DNA from: Dryomyza anilis
Taxonomy: Eukaryota > Arthropoda > Insecta > Diptera > Dryomyzidae
Length of the DNA stretch: 64,000 nucleotides
Direction: 5' to 3'
NCBI GenBank assembly: GCA_951804985.1
Contig: OX638130.1
Location: 5,938,791-6,002,790 of the forward strand
The number at the start of each line of letters is the position of its first letter. Position 1 is the first letter of the stretch. Below are positions 21,613 to 33,189 of this stretch, piece by piece. Under the pieces are notes generated by a model. It was given only the letters and a program-made list of their open reading frames with translations, had not been told where the DNA came from and searched no databases. A program made the position numbers and the translations under genes.

Positions 21613-23425
21613 AATTATAACAATGTTTTAATAAAGATTTTGCTAACCAACATTTTTTAAATTCACTTTCGATTGAAATACAAATTTTTGAGCACACATA
21701 TCGAATTAAAATTGTTTCACAGAACATTATCGGATTGAGTTTGAAAGTGTTTCTGTTGTATTTAATAATCTAATTCTGGCGCAGCATTAATTTGAATACG
21801 ATTTCTTATTAAAATTTGGAAAATGCCGATGTATATTTTATATAAATTTGTATCTTTTAAAATCTGAAACATATTTGTTTTACTTAGATTAACATTTTAA
21901 AAATACTATTAAAGGTTTTTTACTTTTTATTTATATTCTGAATTACTTTATTTAATAACTTTAACGAAATTTTATTTAATAACCTGTATTAAATAACGTT
22001 TATGTATAAATCGTTGACCAACACTGAAGTACATTTTTTATTATTTTCAATACATTTAGCTTGGGGTTTTTAAGAGATTAAAACTGGTTGTGTATTAGAT
22101 AAAATAAAACAATACGATGCAATTATAATTTTATTAATGGCTAAGTAAGATAACAATGTGAACTGAAAATGAATTTGTATTGTTTGTTTGATACTTTTAA
22201 AATATTATTCACTTCCAGTGTAACATGTTCTATTTTAAATTTTGAATAATGATTTTATTAAATGGAAATCATAAACAAAATCGTTATACAACAAATAACC
22301 GATATGCTACTTTTCAATTTATTATCGTTTATGTAGTGAAAAACTAAAATCTTTGAAAAATTAAAATATAATTTTCTCAGTACAATATATTTTTCGAAAT
22401 CAAATTAATATCGAAACGAAATATAATCAAAGTTTGAGACTACTTAAAAAATAAACTACAATTTCTATTTGACAAATGTATAAATATCGTATTTTGTCAT
22501 AAAATTTAAATTTACGAGATATCTTAAAAATAAGAAGGGAGATACGAGATCGATTTTTTTGTTTTATCGAAGTTAGATGGGTTAATCATTTTAAATCAAC
22601 GAACGGATTTCCCCTACCCTCTCAGAAATAAGTTAAATTTGGTACAAATGTTGTACCCTATTAAACTAAGACAAATTTTGGACCTCTAGGTTATATGGTT
22701 TCCGAAATATTGCGACTTAAAGAGTGAAAAAAATAAGTAAAAACTTACAAAGGTGGGTAACTTAATTGCATTTATCTGAAAAGCTAGTTTACGTACAAGG
22801 TCAATTGAGCTATAATTTGACAGGTAAAGATGGTCTTTAATATGGTATGTAATTTTATTTTTGTATCCAAAGGTTAAAGGTCATTATCACTATTATAAAA
22901 TCTTATTTGATTTTTATTTTCAAAAACAACATTCAAATAATATTGTAAATTTTGACTTGATTTCACATTTTTATTTTTAACTCAGAAACCTATACGAATA
23001 CACCTATGGAATTCAACACGAATTTTAAGAGGAAAATCAGCATTAACACATATTTTTTTTGAAAAAATATTCCTATGATAATTTTGAGGCATCGAATGTT
23101 TCCAAGATATGTCAGACTGGGTTGCCCGAATGATCAAATTCAAAAATTTGTTTATATATTTTTCGTTTATATATTTAATATTTAAACTTACGAAATATCG
23201 GTATAAAACCGAAAACGCTTAAAATTTTTTTTTCGCACACAGTTCTACGTGCTTACTCGAAATATTGTTTTGGAATATTCTAGATTTCGACTTCTAATAC
23301 AAATGCACCTCCAAGTACGATTTTCAATGTCCTTGCGGCACGTGTTCCCGTTGATCAAATTAAAAAAAAATTGCACATCTTACTTTTTAGTCCTAATAAA
23401 GAATCCTAGGGGGTGAGACATGGGT
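21613..23425. other. AT-rich stretch, nothing recognised
   Basis: About 1.8 kb without a supportable gene, inverted repeat or array. Confidence 0.4.
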
Positions 23426-23429
23426 GTTA

Positions 23430-23680
23430 AAAAAATGACACCTTAGTAATTTCTTCTCAGTCACAATTATTTCCCGAGACACTTTTTCTGCGAGGCAATT
23501 AATCCCCGAGAAATTACATCCACGAGAAAATTCATCCCCATATATTATATTTTTTTTTTGCAGACACAATTCTATCACGAGATAATTATTCTCGAGAGAA
23601 AATTTATCCCCGAGAAATTTCTTCCTAGATTGTTCATCCGCGAGACATTTCATTCCCAATAAAATTGTTTTCTGCAAAAA
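23430..23680. repeat. Degenerate minisatellite of about 20 bp
   Basis: Repeats of the type ATTNATCCCCGAGAAA: TTATTTCCCGAGACAC, TTAATCCCCGAGAAATTAC, TTTATCCCCGAGAAATTTC, TTCATCCGCGAGACATTTC. A minus-strand frame of 106 codons crosses it. I do not treat that as a gene. Confidence 0.55.
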
Positions 23681-24170
23681 GGAGGCAATTTTTTGTTTTG
23701 CTGAATCAACCAAAACTATTTAAATGTACCAAATTTTGTTTAAACATTTTTCGTATATGGGCATTTCCTGGGGTTCAAAAGATATAAATAAAATAGTAGG
23801 CATTCGGGACGGGACAAAAACGGAATTAAATATCGAGGTTCATATCGAGGTTCATATGGATATTCCAAAAAGTCAGCGAATTTTGCGTACAAATGATTTT
23901 TTTTAAATATAGTTGAAATCATGTGCTTTATTTGTATATTTACACTTTGTTCCTAAAGTTTATAGTTTTTTCATAACAAATCACAGAAAAATTCCGGACG
24001 GGAGAGAAAATTCCGGACGTCCGTATGAAAATTTGCACTACGATTTTTTGATAAAAAATAATTTTGTATATGAAAATATTAATAATCATTATAATGAAAT
24101 GAAAAGTGATGTACTATTCAAATTTCCAGATGTTTTAAGTTTTTTTTTGAAAAAATAATGTTTTTGATAT

Positions 24171-24585
24171 TGTTACGAAAATTCAGTCTACGGAAAACTG
24201 TTCTACAAGTTCGTATCTCTGGATTGTGTAATAAATAAAAGCACTCTTATGTTTTATCACACGAGATGCACTCGACCACTTTCCAATCACTACTGAAGTG
24301 CTGTGCCTAAGATGGGGCGCACTTATATACTGCATGCATCAGTTCGACACGTTTTGACAAGCTTAGACATGTTTCGAGAACCTTCTACTCGTTTCGTGAA
24401 TGACGCATGCTATTGGCATCTCATTCGTACTCATGTATTTTAGTGTGCTGATCTTGCATCTCTTTCTCGCACATTGCTTGAGTACGCTGAATGATCTTCC
24501 GTCTCTTTCTAACACATTGCTTAGTGCGCTGAATCGTCTTATTTATTATTATTGATTATGGGGCAAATTACATCTTTTCGTAACA
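24171..24585 (-). mobile_element. Solo LTR, Ty3/gypsy-like
   Basis: 415 bp bounded by TGTTACGAAAA and its inverse TTTTCGTAACA, so the ends are TG...CA. The 4-base sequence ATAT precedes (24167-24170) and follows (24586-24589) as a target duplication; ATAT targets are common for gypsy-group elements. On the minus strand the order HSE (24400-24373), TATA box TATATAAG (24329-24322) and Inr-like TCAGTA (24296-24291) is that of a pol II promoter. No internal region flanks it, so it is a recombination remnant. Confidence 0.82.
24373..24400 (-). promoter_or_regulatory. Strong heat-shock element in the LTR
   Basis: TTCGAGAACCTTC is a perfect three-module HSE (TTC-nn-GAA-nn-TTC). TTCGTGAA follows in the same 5-base register (TTC at 24373, GAA 24378, TTC 24383, TTC 24393, GAA 24398). 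Five of six positions are therefore perfect. It lies 45-70 bases upstream of the minus-strand TATA box, a spacing like that of fly hsp70 promoters. Confidence 0.75.
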
Positions 24586-24654
24586 ATATTTTGTATACTG
24601 TAGTTTTATACTTTTGGTACTCAAAGTTCCGGACGAGACAGATTTCAATTAACT

Positions 24655-25612
24655 GTCAAAATTTGATGAAAAGGCATTTATTGTTTGTTTTTAAAGCACC
24701 TATCGATCTGCATCATTATTTAAAAATATTTTGTCAAAAATTAATTTGCCATTTGTTATTTGCAGGAAGAAATGTTTGGCAAAATATTTTAAAATAATGA
24801 TGCAGATCGATAGGTGCTTTAAAAACAAACAATAAATGCCTTTACACCAATATTTTATCTCATACCAATAAATAGTTATGGCGAAGAAGGAAAGATTCGC
24901 CCTTTTGGCATGACAAGATTTTCAATTTTTCGAATTTTTGTTATTTGCAAGAAACTATTTTTAAATAACGATGCAGATCGATAGGTGTTTTAAAAACAAA
25001 CAATAAATGCCTTTACATCAATATTTTATCTCATACCAATAAATAGTTATGGCGAAAAAGGGAAGATTCGCCCTTTTGGCATGACAAGACTTTCAATTTT
25101 TCCAATTTCTTCTTTTTTTGCTATAACATTTTATTCGTGCAAGATAAAATAGTAGTTTAAAGGTATTAATTGTCTGTTTTTAAAGCACCTATCGATTGGT
25201 ATCATTATTTAAATTTGCAAAAAAAATTTCCTGCAAATAACAAATGGCAAATTAATGTTTGGCAAAATATTTTTAAATAATGATGCCAATAGATAGGCGC
25301 TTTAAAAACATACAATTAATTGCTTCACTTCACTATTTTATTATGAGCTAATAAAAAGTTATACCATAAAAAACAAAAATTATTGCGTTTTGGTCAGGAT
25401 ATAGCCTCACAAAATTCGTATTTATAATTCAGTAAGTTGTCTAAATCCAAAGATATTTTATATACGTTATAATAATTCATGAATAAACCAAAATAATAGA
25501 AAAAATTGAAAGACAACTAAATTTTTCTAATTTTTAAAGCACTTCAAACTTTAAAATTTGATTTCCCAACATTTTTAAAAATGCACATTCGCCCCTTTGA
25601 CATGACAGTGAC
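24655..25612. mobile_element. Rearranged cluster of the GTCATGCC hairpin family
   Basis: It contains three copies of TTCGCCCYTTTGRCATGACA (near 24896, 25069 and 25590). An internal hairpin has arms GCACCTATCGATCTGCATCA (24696) and TGATGCAGATCGATAGGTGC (24798), and a second partial hairpin lies at 25170-25310. Segments around 24800-24940 and 24965-25110 are tandem duplicates of about 170 bp. A SINE follows directly. Confidence 0.65.
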
Positions 25613-25861
25613 TGGGACTGGGGCTAACAACATCTTTTCATAGAAAACATTTTTCTATACCCCGCTACCTCTCGGCAGTAAATTGCTAACCTACGAGAGT
25701 AAACCATTGCCTATGAAAAGCTCTCACCCGCCATTCGGATTCGGCAATAAACTTTAGGTCCCACCACTTTGAGTACAAATATAACACGCACAGCTGAAAA
25801 TGGTGAGAGAGCTCGGCCTAAGTTCTTATAGGACTGTTATGCCAAACTATTATTATTATAT
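25613..25861 (+). mobile_element. tRNA-derived SINE, copy 4 (head missing)
   Basis: Starts inside the body at GGGACTGGGGCTAAC and ends CCAAACTATTATTATTAT. The pol III boxes are absent, so this copy cannot promote itself. It abuts the end of the hairpin-family cluster, suggesting 5' truncation at insertion. Confidence 0.85.
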
Positions 25862-27135
25862 TAACATAAATTTATGAGTATATTTTAATACGTTACCGTT
25901 AACGGAATAGAAATTTGTTTTCAGAAATTTAGATTCAGATATTTAAGATTCCAAATCCATCGTTATTTCAAAGATTTGAGCATTTCGAAGTTTTCAGTCG
26001 TGGTTGGCATTATGCCATATGTACAATGCGTATATATTGTTGATTTTTCAAAGCAAAAACAATAATTTTTCAGGTAGCATATCTTAAAACTTGGTTTTAA
26101 ACTGCAGGACTTGACTCTTTTTATCCTCAAAATAAAAATTAAAATCTAGGCTTTTTAGTGTATATTTTGGATATGGATGATTTTCATACCAGGTGTTTCT
26201 CAATTCATATATCGGGAGACTATTAATTCTTGAGGTTGTCCCTTATAAAGACTATTAATAGTTATTTTAAAAGTTTTAAACACAATACCAAAAAAAAAAA
26301 AAAATCAACTAAATAAGTGTATAAAAGCTAATCCCAACTTAATTCATATAAATACATAATTCCAAAAAGTGACATATAATTTTTTTAGTACTTATAAAAG
26401 CCTTCTTAATAAACACTATCCAAATAAAATTGCGTTTAACCATATAAAACCCCATAAAAAGACACGAAACTTAATATATATGAGCCTTCTTATTAATAAA
26501 TTCCATGAATTCTACTGTGCATGTTACTCAAGTATCTACGAATTACGCCATGCCATATTACGAATTATAGTAATGCGCAAAATAATTCATTCATGCCAGA
26601 TATAAATAATAAAAATAGCATGCTCTGAGGATATTGAATAACATCGATTAATTATAATTAATAGAACAAATTAAGTAATTCAATGACTTTGTTATTGGCA
26701 TGAGATATGTGTGTTTGAGTGTTTGACAACAATTTGTCGTCGTCGTATTATTTTTTATTATATATGTATTTTTTTTTGCAAACCTGACTATATAATGTGC
26801 TGTATCTATCAGATATATTATTATGTCTATCGGTGAGGTACTGAAAAAGGTAGAAAAAAAATAGAAAAAATTAAAAATAAGTCGTAAAAAATAGTTTAAT
26901 TAAAATAAAAACAAAAACAAATAAATGATATAATTAAAAGATACAAATATTACAAATACATAGATACATCAACAATTTCTATATTTAGTAATACCGCTTA
27001 ATAGATCGCATATAAACTTTAGCAAATATTATGCAAATATTAGTAAAATACAAAATAAAAATGTTGAAAAACCAAAATAGAAATTGGAATAAATTAAATC
27101 GAGCGAGCGAGGGTGATATTTATTATACAGGTTAC
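25862..27135. other. AT-rich stretch, nothing recognised
   Basis: No supportable gene. A TGTGCTGTATCTATCAGATAT phrase at 26796 recurs near 37960 (TGTTGTATCTATCAGATATG), a short shared segment of unknown nature. Confidence 0.35.
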
Positions 27136-27153
27136 TAGATACACGTGTATCTA
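27136..27153. promoter_or_regulatory. 18-bp perfect palindrome with E-box CACGTG
   Basis: TAGATACACGTGTATCTA is a perfect dyad centred on CACGTG, the site type bound by bHLH dimers such as Max, Clk/Cyc or Mitf. Neighbouring sequence to 27240 is GC-richer than average and holds CAGCTG at 27210. Function is inferred only. Confidence 0.4.
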
Positions 27154-27489
27154 CATAGAATATTTATAGAGCAAAACAGCTATATGTTCGAAGCGAGACA
27201 ACAGCTGTAGACGCGGCAGCAGTAGTCGTTGCTCAGGAAGCATTGTATTTATAATTAACTGAATTATTCAACAGTTTAATTTATCATCAAATGAAAATCT
27301 TAGCAAATAACATTCAAACGCATGCAAAGGTGTGTCGACGTTTATAGAAATGAGTGCCAATTATAGAATGGTTTATAGAGAATGGCGTAGATTATGGGGG
27401 GGTCTAATGCAGAATTAGTCTTCTGATCTTTCGAATACCTGTATTAGTGTTTTCTTCATATATAAGTATGTTATAAGAGCTTTTTAGAG

Positions 27490-28160
27490 TTTTATACAGG
27501 TACACCCGGGTGTTTGGTTCATCGATGTCAATAATTCAGAGGATCATTCTATGATTCACAAAAAGAATAAAATATAAAATAAAATTATGTCCTATTTTGC
27601 ACCTTGTTGAAGACACAGGGTGTTTAGTAAATGCATATTATTGACGTAACCTAGTCAAGACAATTGGTTATAAAGTATAACATGGTGATAAATTATTAAA
27701 TAATTTTAACTCATGTTTTAAATTACCTTTCCAATGGTTTATCACATTTTCGAACCTCATGATTTAATCCTTTTTTAAAACGTACGTAAAGTTGAAATTT
27801 ACAAAAATAAAAATTCAAATTTTTATTTTGCCATTGAATTTCTCAAAATTTCGTTATCGATCACCCCATTTTTTCTAATTTATAATGATAGACCTGTTTA
27901 TTTCCAATACTGTTATGCTGCAGAAATAGTTATACAAGACCCGCCTTTGCTTTGGTGAGTTCAAAATTGTTATTCATTTTTCACCGCATTATACTTTATA
28001 ACTAATTTTCTTGACTAGGTTATGTAAGTAATATGCATTTACTATACACCCTGTATTTGAAACGGGGTGCAAAATAGAACACAATTTTATTTTATATATT
28101 CTTATTTTTATGTGTCATAGAATGATTTCCAGAATTATTGTACCAAACACACTGTATATG
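27490..28160. mobile_element. Inverted-repeat element with arms of about 170 bp
   Basis: The left arm includes TTGCACCTTGTTGAAGACAC, GGGTGTTTAGTAAATGCATA and ACCTAGTCAAGA. The right arm holds their inverses (TCTTGACTAGGT, TATGCATTTACTATACACCC, GGGGTGCAAAATAG). The ends read ACACCCGGGTGTTTGGT and ACCAAACACACTGT. No open frame. It sits in DNA with scattered TCTTATA words. Confidence 0.72.
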
Positions 28161-28799
28161 TTTTATAGTAATCGTATACGAATCTTATAGACGTTTTACA
28201 TGAGTCTTATACGAGCCATAGCAGGCTGTCTATAGTAAAAAGTGTTTCAGATATTTTTGGAATAATATATTGAGAAAAACTGTTTAAGGGATCTTCCAAG
28301 GATCTTATAAAATATATATAAGTGCCTTAGAAGAATTATATTTTTGAGAGTATTTATAATTGTCTTAAAAAACTACATTTTACTCTCTTAGAAAAGTATT
28401 TTATATGTTTTATAAAAGCCTTAAATAAAGTCTTATAGTAAATTAATTAAAATAAATTTGAATAAATCTTTCAAGAGTCTCATACAAAACCTTTTAGTGT
28501 CGAAGAAGAGTCTTTTATGTGTTCTACAAAATTTCTTAAAGATATCCTTACAGTAATTAAGTGTTTAATATATTTTTGATATATTATTATTGCGAAATAT
28601 TTTTCAATAGTTACCCACTTAAATGTTATGATTTTTGGGGTCTTATCATAGGATTCGAGAGAATATTTGGACTTTATTTCCAATTGTTTTTTCACATAGA
28701 TGTATTATTTTTCAAAAAATAAAAGGTCTTTAGTGGAGAGATATATTTATATATATTTTTTTCACAACATTTTTTTTGTTTTTAAATAGTGATTTCTAA

Positions 28800-29480
28800 A
28801 TATTTTTTTTATCGAAAATTTTCGAACATTGTTGTTTGTGTCGAATATATTTTTTTTGGTAATTGGTGAAAAAAACATTATTTATTTCTAAATTTTTTGA
28901 GCATTGCTGTTTTTGTCGTCCAACAATTTCATTCAACAAAAGATAAAGGGTTTTTTAACAGGGACGCTACAAAAGTAGAGCGACAGGGACAGCAAACGCC
29001 GCCATATTTCTTGCCGTTCTTTTGATATTTCTCTTCAGTAAGGTTTGCCATTTCATGATGGAAAGATATACGAATTCGAATTTCGGTAGTAAATTTTAAT
29101 AATTTCGACTCGTTATTGGCTCGTATATCTTTCCATCATAAAATGGCAAACCTTACTGAAGAGAAATGTCAAAAGAGCGGCAAGAAATATGGCGTCGTTT
29201 GCTGTCCCTGTCGCTCTACTTTTGTAGCGTGCCTGTTGAAAAACCCTTGAAAAAAACTTTTGTAGCGCTCTTATTGAGAAACCCTTTTATATATTTTATT
29301 GATTTTTCGAACATTGTTGCTTTGTCGAATATTTTTTTTTTAAATGCTGATTTCGAACATTGCGTTGTTTTTGTCTAAACGTTTTTGTTTTTGTCGAATA
29401 CTTTTTTTATATGCCATTTAGTTGTTTTGGTCATCCAAATTTGTTTTTACCAAAATGAATTCTTTTTGAAATTTTTCGAA
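28800..29480. repeat. Loose repeat of TTCGAACATTGTTG-type phrases
   Basis: TTTCGAACATTGTTGTTTGTGTCGAAT at 28832 recurs in diverged form near 29308, 29351 and 29466, interrupted by a foldback element. T-rich throughout. Confidence 0.45.
28944..29290. mobile_element. Foldback element, copy 3
   Basis: Same arms as the other copies: CTACAAAAGTAGAGCGACAG at 28967 and its inverse at 29204. Spacer TTCGAATTTCGGTAGTAAAT. Inserted into the TTCGAACATT repeat, so it is younger than that repeat. Confidence 0.86.
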
Positions 29481-29599
29481 CATTGTTTTTGCCGATTTTT
29501 TTTTTTTTTTGGAAAATGGTGATTTTGAAATGATTTTTTTTTACCAAAATTTTTTTATATAAACAAAAATAATTCTTTTTGAAAAGTTACCCCGAAATA

Positions 29600-30640
29600 T
29601 TGGAAGTCTTCTGAAATGAGAATTGTGTATCAACGCTTAACAGCTTCTCAAAATTACTAATGATTGATATATATACACTTTTCTATCTCTAGTTGTTCAA
29701 CCACAACGGACATTTTTCAAATTTAAAGGTTTCTCTCAGACCGAAACTTAAATGTTTCAAAAATAAAAGGTTTCTCAAAAAAAAGGTTTTTTAATTTTCT
29801 TTAATTAAGGATTTTTCGCTGATTTATTTAATAAAAGTTATTTAGTGAGTGTTATTCAGGAACCTTGAAAATGGTTAACTTGTATCTCTGATCTCTGTAT
29901 TGGTTCTTTTAAATTCATATTAATCTCTTCGTTTCATGTCATGTCATTTCATTTTCTTTTTTTTTTGTTTTTCTTTTTGCTTTAATTTCGTTTCTTAATA
30001 ATTCAAATTGGTTCTTTTATTCATATTAATCCTTTCATTTTTTGAGTTTGTTTGCATGCATTTTGTTTCTTCTCATTCATAAAGATTAAACTTTTCCTTT
30101 CATTGTTACTTTTTAAATAATGTCGATATTTAAAATACAAATTTCATTTCAATACTATCATTTTGTTTATTTTGCATTATATTCATTTAATTTTTCTACA
30201 TTTTATTTATGCTTTATTCATATAGAATTTTTAAGTCATATTTAATCTTTTCACTCCTTTATGTATTTTGCATTAATTTCTCCTTAATTTGTATTCATTA
30301 TTTATATGTTAAATCAATTTTTTTCTACCTTTTTCTGTTTTTATTTTCATCATTTTGTTTGCTTAAAATTTTTGTTGATTTTTTTAATCCATTCGCATAC
30401 AATTTCGAATTTATCAAGTACTCTTTAAAGTATAAATGAATGAATTTTTTATTTTAAAACTTTTTAGTATAATTATTTAAAAGTAGCGTAGTTAATTTTT
30501 TAAATCTTTCCAATTGGGTTAACACTGGAAAAGTTTTATTTTAACATTTCATATTTTTAACTTTGAATATAGTTAATGATTTAATAGTATTCAAAGAAAA
30601 AAATTTTAAAATCCCTTTTTTAGTGTTTTCCCCCATTGAA
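29600..30640. other. T-rich stretch, nothing recognised
   Basis: Low-complexity T-rich DNA; TTCATATTAATC occurs twice (29915, 30020). The 76-codon frame here is Phe/Leu-rich by base composition only. Confidence 0.4.
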
Positions 30641-30654
30641 AAGTTCTACAGAAA

Positions 30655-31010
30655 TGTACTACACCACTGGCTATGGCGCAGTTTACATCGCTTTTGATCT
30701 GCCGCGATCAAAGTTAGATCAATAAAAGCTTTTTTTTTTGCTTTCATCTGTAGCTAATTGAGTGGAACCATTAACTCTCACAATCTCTCTCTCTCTCCCT
30801 GCCTCTCGCAGAATGTTGGAAAAACTAAATTGAATTTTTCTTTGTGTTGTTGTTTGAAAACCAATTTAATGCCAAACGTTGCCCACCTTTGTTTTAATAG
30901 TCTTGACCTTGTTACGTATTTAAAAATAAACATCGTTCAACGTAGAGCAGACGCGGAATTAGTTACAGTCAGCAAACGCTTAATAAGTGATCTCTAAATT
31001 TGTTTTTCGC
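30655..31010 (+). promoter_or_regulatory. GC-richer island with (CT)n GAGA-factor-type tract
   Basis: A short relief from AT-rich DNA. CTCTCTCTCTCTCC near 30785 is a GAGA-factor type site, and the run CTCTCTCCCTGCCTCTCGCAG would also make a strong plus-strand splice acceptor. The frame that follows closes within about 30 codons and matches nothing I know, so I leave the role open. Confidence 0.3.
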
Positions 31011-31399
31011 GTTTTTTCTCGTCTTTTTGCTCGATTTTCATGCGTTGCTGTGAATTTCATTTTCATTAGTAATATGTTTATAATTAAATGGGTGAGACAA
31101 CATTTCAGCTGTATTTAATTCAATACATTTCAATTTGAGACGGAATTTTTATTGTTTTCACTTTATGATATTTGTGCTAGATATTCAAATAAATTAAATA
31201 TATATTATGTACATATAATGTAAATGTACCGCCTACGAGAACTGTTTCTAATTCGGATATTTCAAAATAACAGTTTCGGCAATTAGGTGCAAGAAAAATT
31301 GCACTCTACATAATGCCGACATGGATATCGGTATTACAGACAATTTTGCTTTAATTTAATTTAGCAGAATCTCTATATTATGTGTTAGAGCATCGGCGA

Positions 31400-31620
31400 A
31401 ATATATAATCCATATATATAACAAGTGTTTTATCAGTCAGTCTGTCTGTTTGATCCAGTATCACGTCTAAACTGCTAAACAGATTAAACTGAAATTTTAA
31501 ACCAGGATACTATGGAGTCCGGAGGGTGACATAGACTATATATGGGCGGGATTGGACTACGGGGCGTGGCATATTCCATACAACAAAACTTTCAACGCGT
31601 TATAACTTGGGACTTACACC
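31400..31620. mobile_element. Fragment of a fly dispersed repeat
   Basis: TCAGTCAGTCTGTCTGTTTGATCC and ATATATGGGCGGGATTGG-type phrases are familiar from dispersed repeats of drosophilids and muscoid flies, but I cannot name the family. It lies next to an A-rich tract. Confidence 0.4.
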
Positions 31621-31624
31621 AGCT

Positions 31625-32090
31625 AAGAAGATAAAACAAAAAACTCAAATGCAAAAAAAAAAAAATACATGAGCGAAAACACAAAAACAAAATCAAATAC
31701 AAAAACAAAAACAAAAGCAAAATCAGGAACTAAAGCAATTACACAAAAACAAAGGCAAAATAAAAACAAAACAAAAGAGCGTAATACAAAAACACAAGCA
31801 TATAAAAATAACAAAAGCAGACCCACAAAAACAAAAGCAAAAATACAAAATCAAAAACACTACAGCAAAAACAAAAAGCAAAAGAAAATAAAATAGAACA
31901 AAAACACATAATCAAAACCAAACAAAAAACAAAAACATAAATACAAAAGAAAACACAAAACAAAAGAAAAACACAAATGCAAACCCACAAAACAAAACGC
32001 AAAACTAAAGCAAAGACACAAAAAAAAAACACAAAATCAAGAGCAAAAAACAAAAAACAAAACCAAAAGACAAAAACAAAAGAAACGAGT
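31625..32090. repeat. CAAAA-type low-complexity tract
   Basis: Imperfect (ACAAAA)n and (GCAAAA)n for about 460 bases, continuing at 32805-32940 after an inserted repeat. Frames of 75-104 codons on both strands are composition artefacts. Confidence 0.85.
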
Positions 32091-32119
32091 TGGGAAAGTT
32101 AGGTCACATGGGTAAGTTT

Positions 32120-32622
32120 GGTCACATGGGGCGGACTTTTATAGTCGGTCGGGCCCGACTATGGAATACCCTACACCTTTGGTGGAGATATTAATGTGGG
32201 ATATTTAATTGGATACCTTAATTGGATACCTTAATTTTCTATATTCAAAATTTTATAAGGCTAATATTTCATAGATTTGATTTTAAAAAGTAATTTACGG
32301 TTCAATTTTCCACTATGAAAACCCGGGATATAATGAAAAAAAAATGTGGGTGGTTCACGCCCATTTTTGGACCACATATTTTAAGGTAAATTACAACAAT
32401 ATTTTTTAAATTTTATAACTATATCTTGTATATTTTTTGAGTTATTAGTTCCTAAAGAGTTATATAAAAGTGACTTCTATGGGAGGTGGGCGTTTCCGTT
32501 GACGGATTTGGCTCATTTTCGAACTCAGTTCCCACTTTTCCCTAAAATATATTCAGACGAAATTTCATCGCATTCTGATCAGTATTTCTCCAGTTTTTCT
32601 GTATTCGGACAGCAAGACAGCA

Positions 32623-32655
<33 letters not shown>

Positions 32656-32806
32656 GACATGGCTAAACGGACATGGCTAAACGGACTCGGGTAGTGATGC
32701 TGATCAAGAATATATATACTTTTCCATATCGGACACGCCTCCTAAGGGGTGTTACAATATCTGCACAAACTTAATATACCCTGTACCTCATAGGTGTAGG
32801 GTATAA
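32120..32806. mobile_element. Dispersed fly repeat with ATACCCTACACC inverted ends
   Basis: Starts near TATAGTCGGTCGGGCCCGAC and ATACCCTACACC; ends with the inverse GGTGTAGGGTATAAAA at 32791-32806. A (GACA)n run and GACATGGCTAAACGGAC lie near 32620-32690, followed by GATCAAGAATATATATAC. This phrase set is widespread in fly genomes. It splits the CAAAA tract, so it inserted there. Confidence 0.65.
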
Positions 32807-33189
32807 AAACACAAAAAGAGAAGCAAACAAAACCAGCAAAGACACAAAAACAAAATTGAAAATAAAAACAAAAACACATAAGCAAAATCATGAAAGCAAA
32901 ACACAAAAGCAAAAACACAAAAAGTTAAAACTCAATGACAAAAACAGTACTTAGTAGCAGTAAAAAACATTATTTCTAATTACGAAATACTAAAAAGTAT
33001 TTTATTTTATGTTAAAAATTCATAAAAAGTTCAAAAAAGTTTTGGTTGTTCCAGAATTAAAATTTTCTAAATATAATTCACAATAGATAATAATAATTTT
33101 CAATAGAAATCAAAGCATTGAAGTTCTGTGGAAGGATTTCAATTGAATTTCAATTGAATTTCATGTACAATATTTGAATTTGAAACGAA

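Noticed and set aside
23393..23713. 106-codon minus-strand frame
   Set aside because: Runs through a degenerate 20-base minisatellite.
31669..32053. Lys/Thr-rich and Phe/Val-rich frames on both strands
   Set aside because: Imperfect CAAAA repeat read in two directions.
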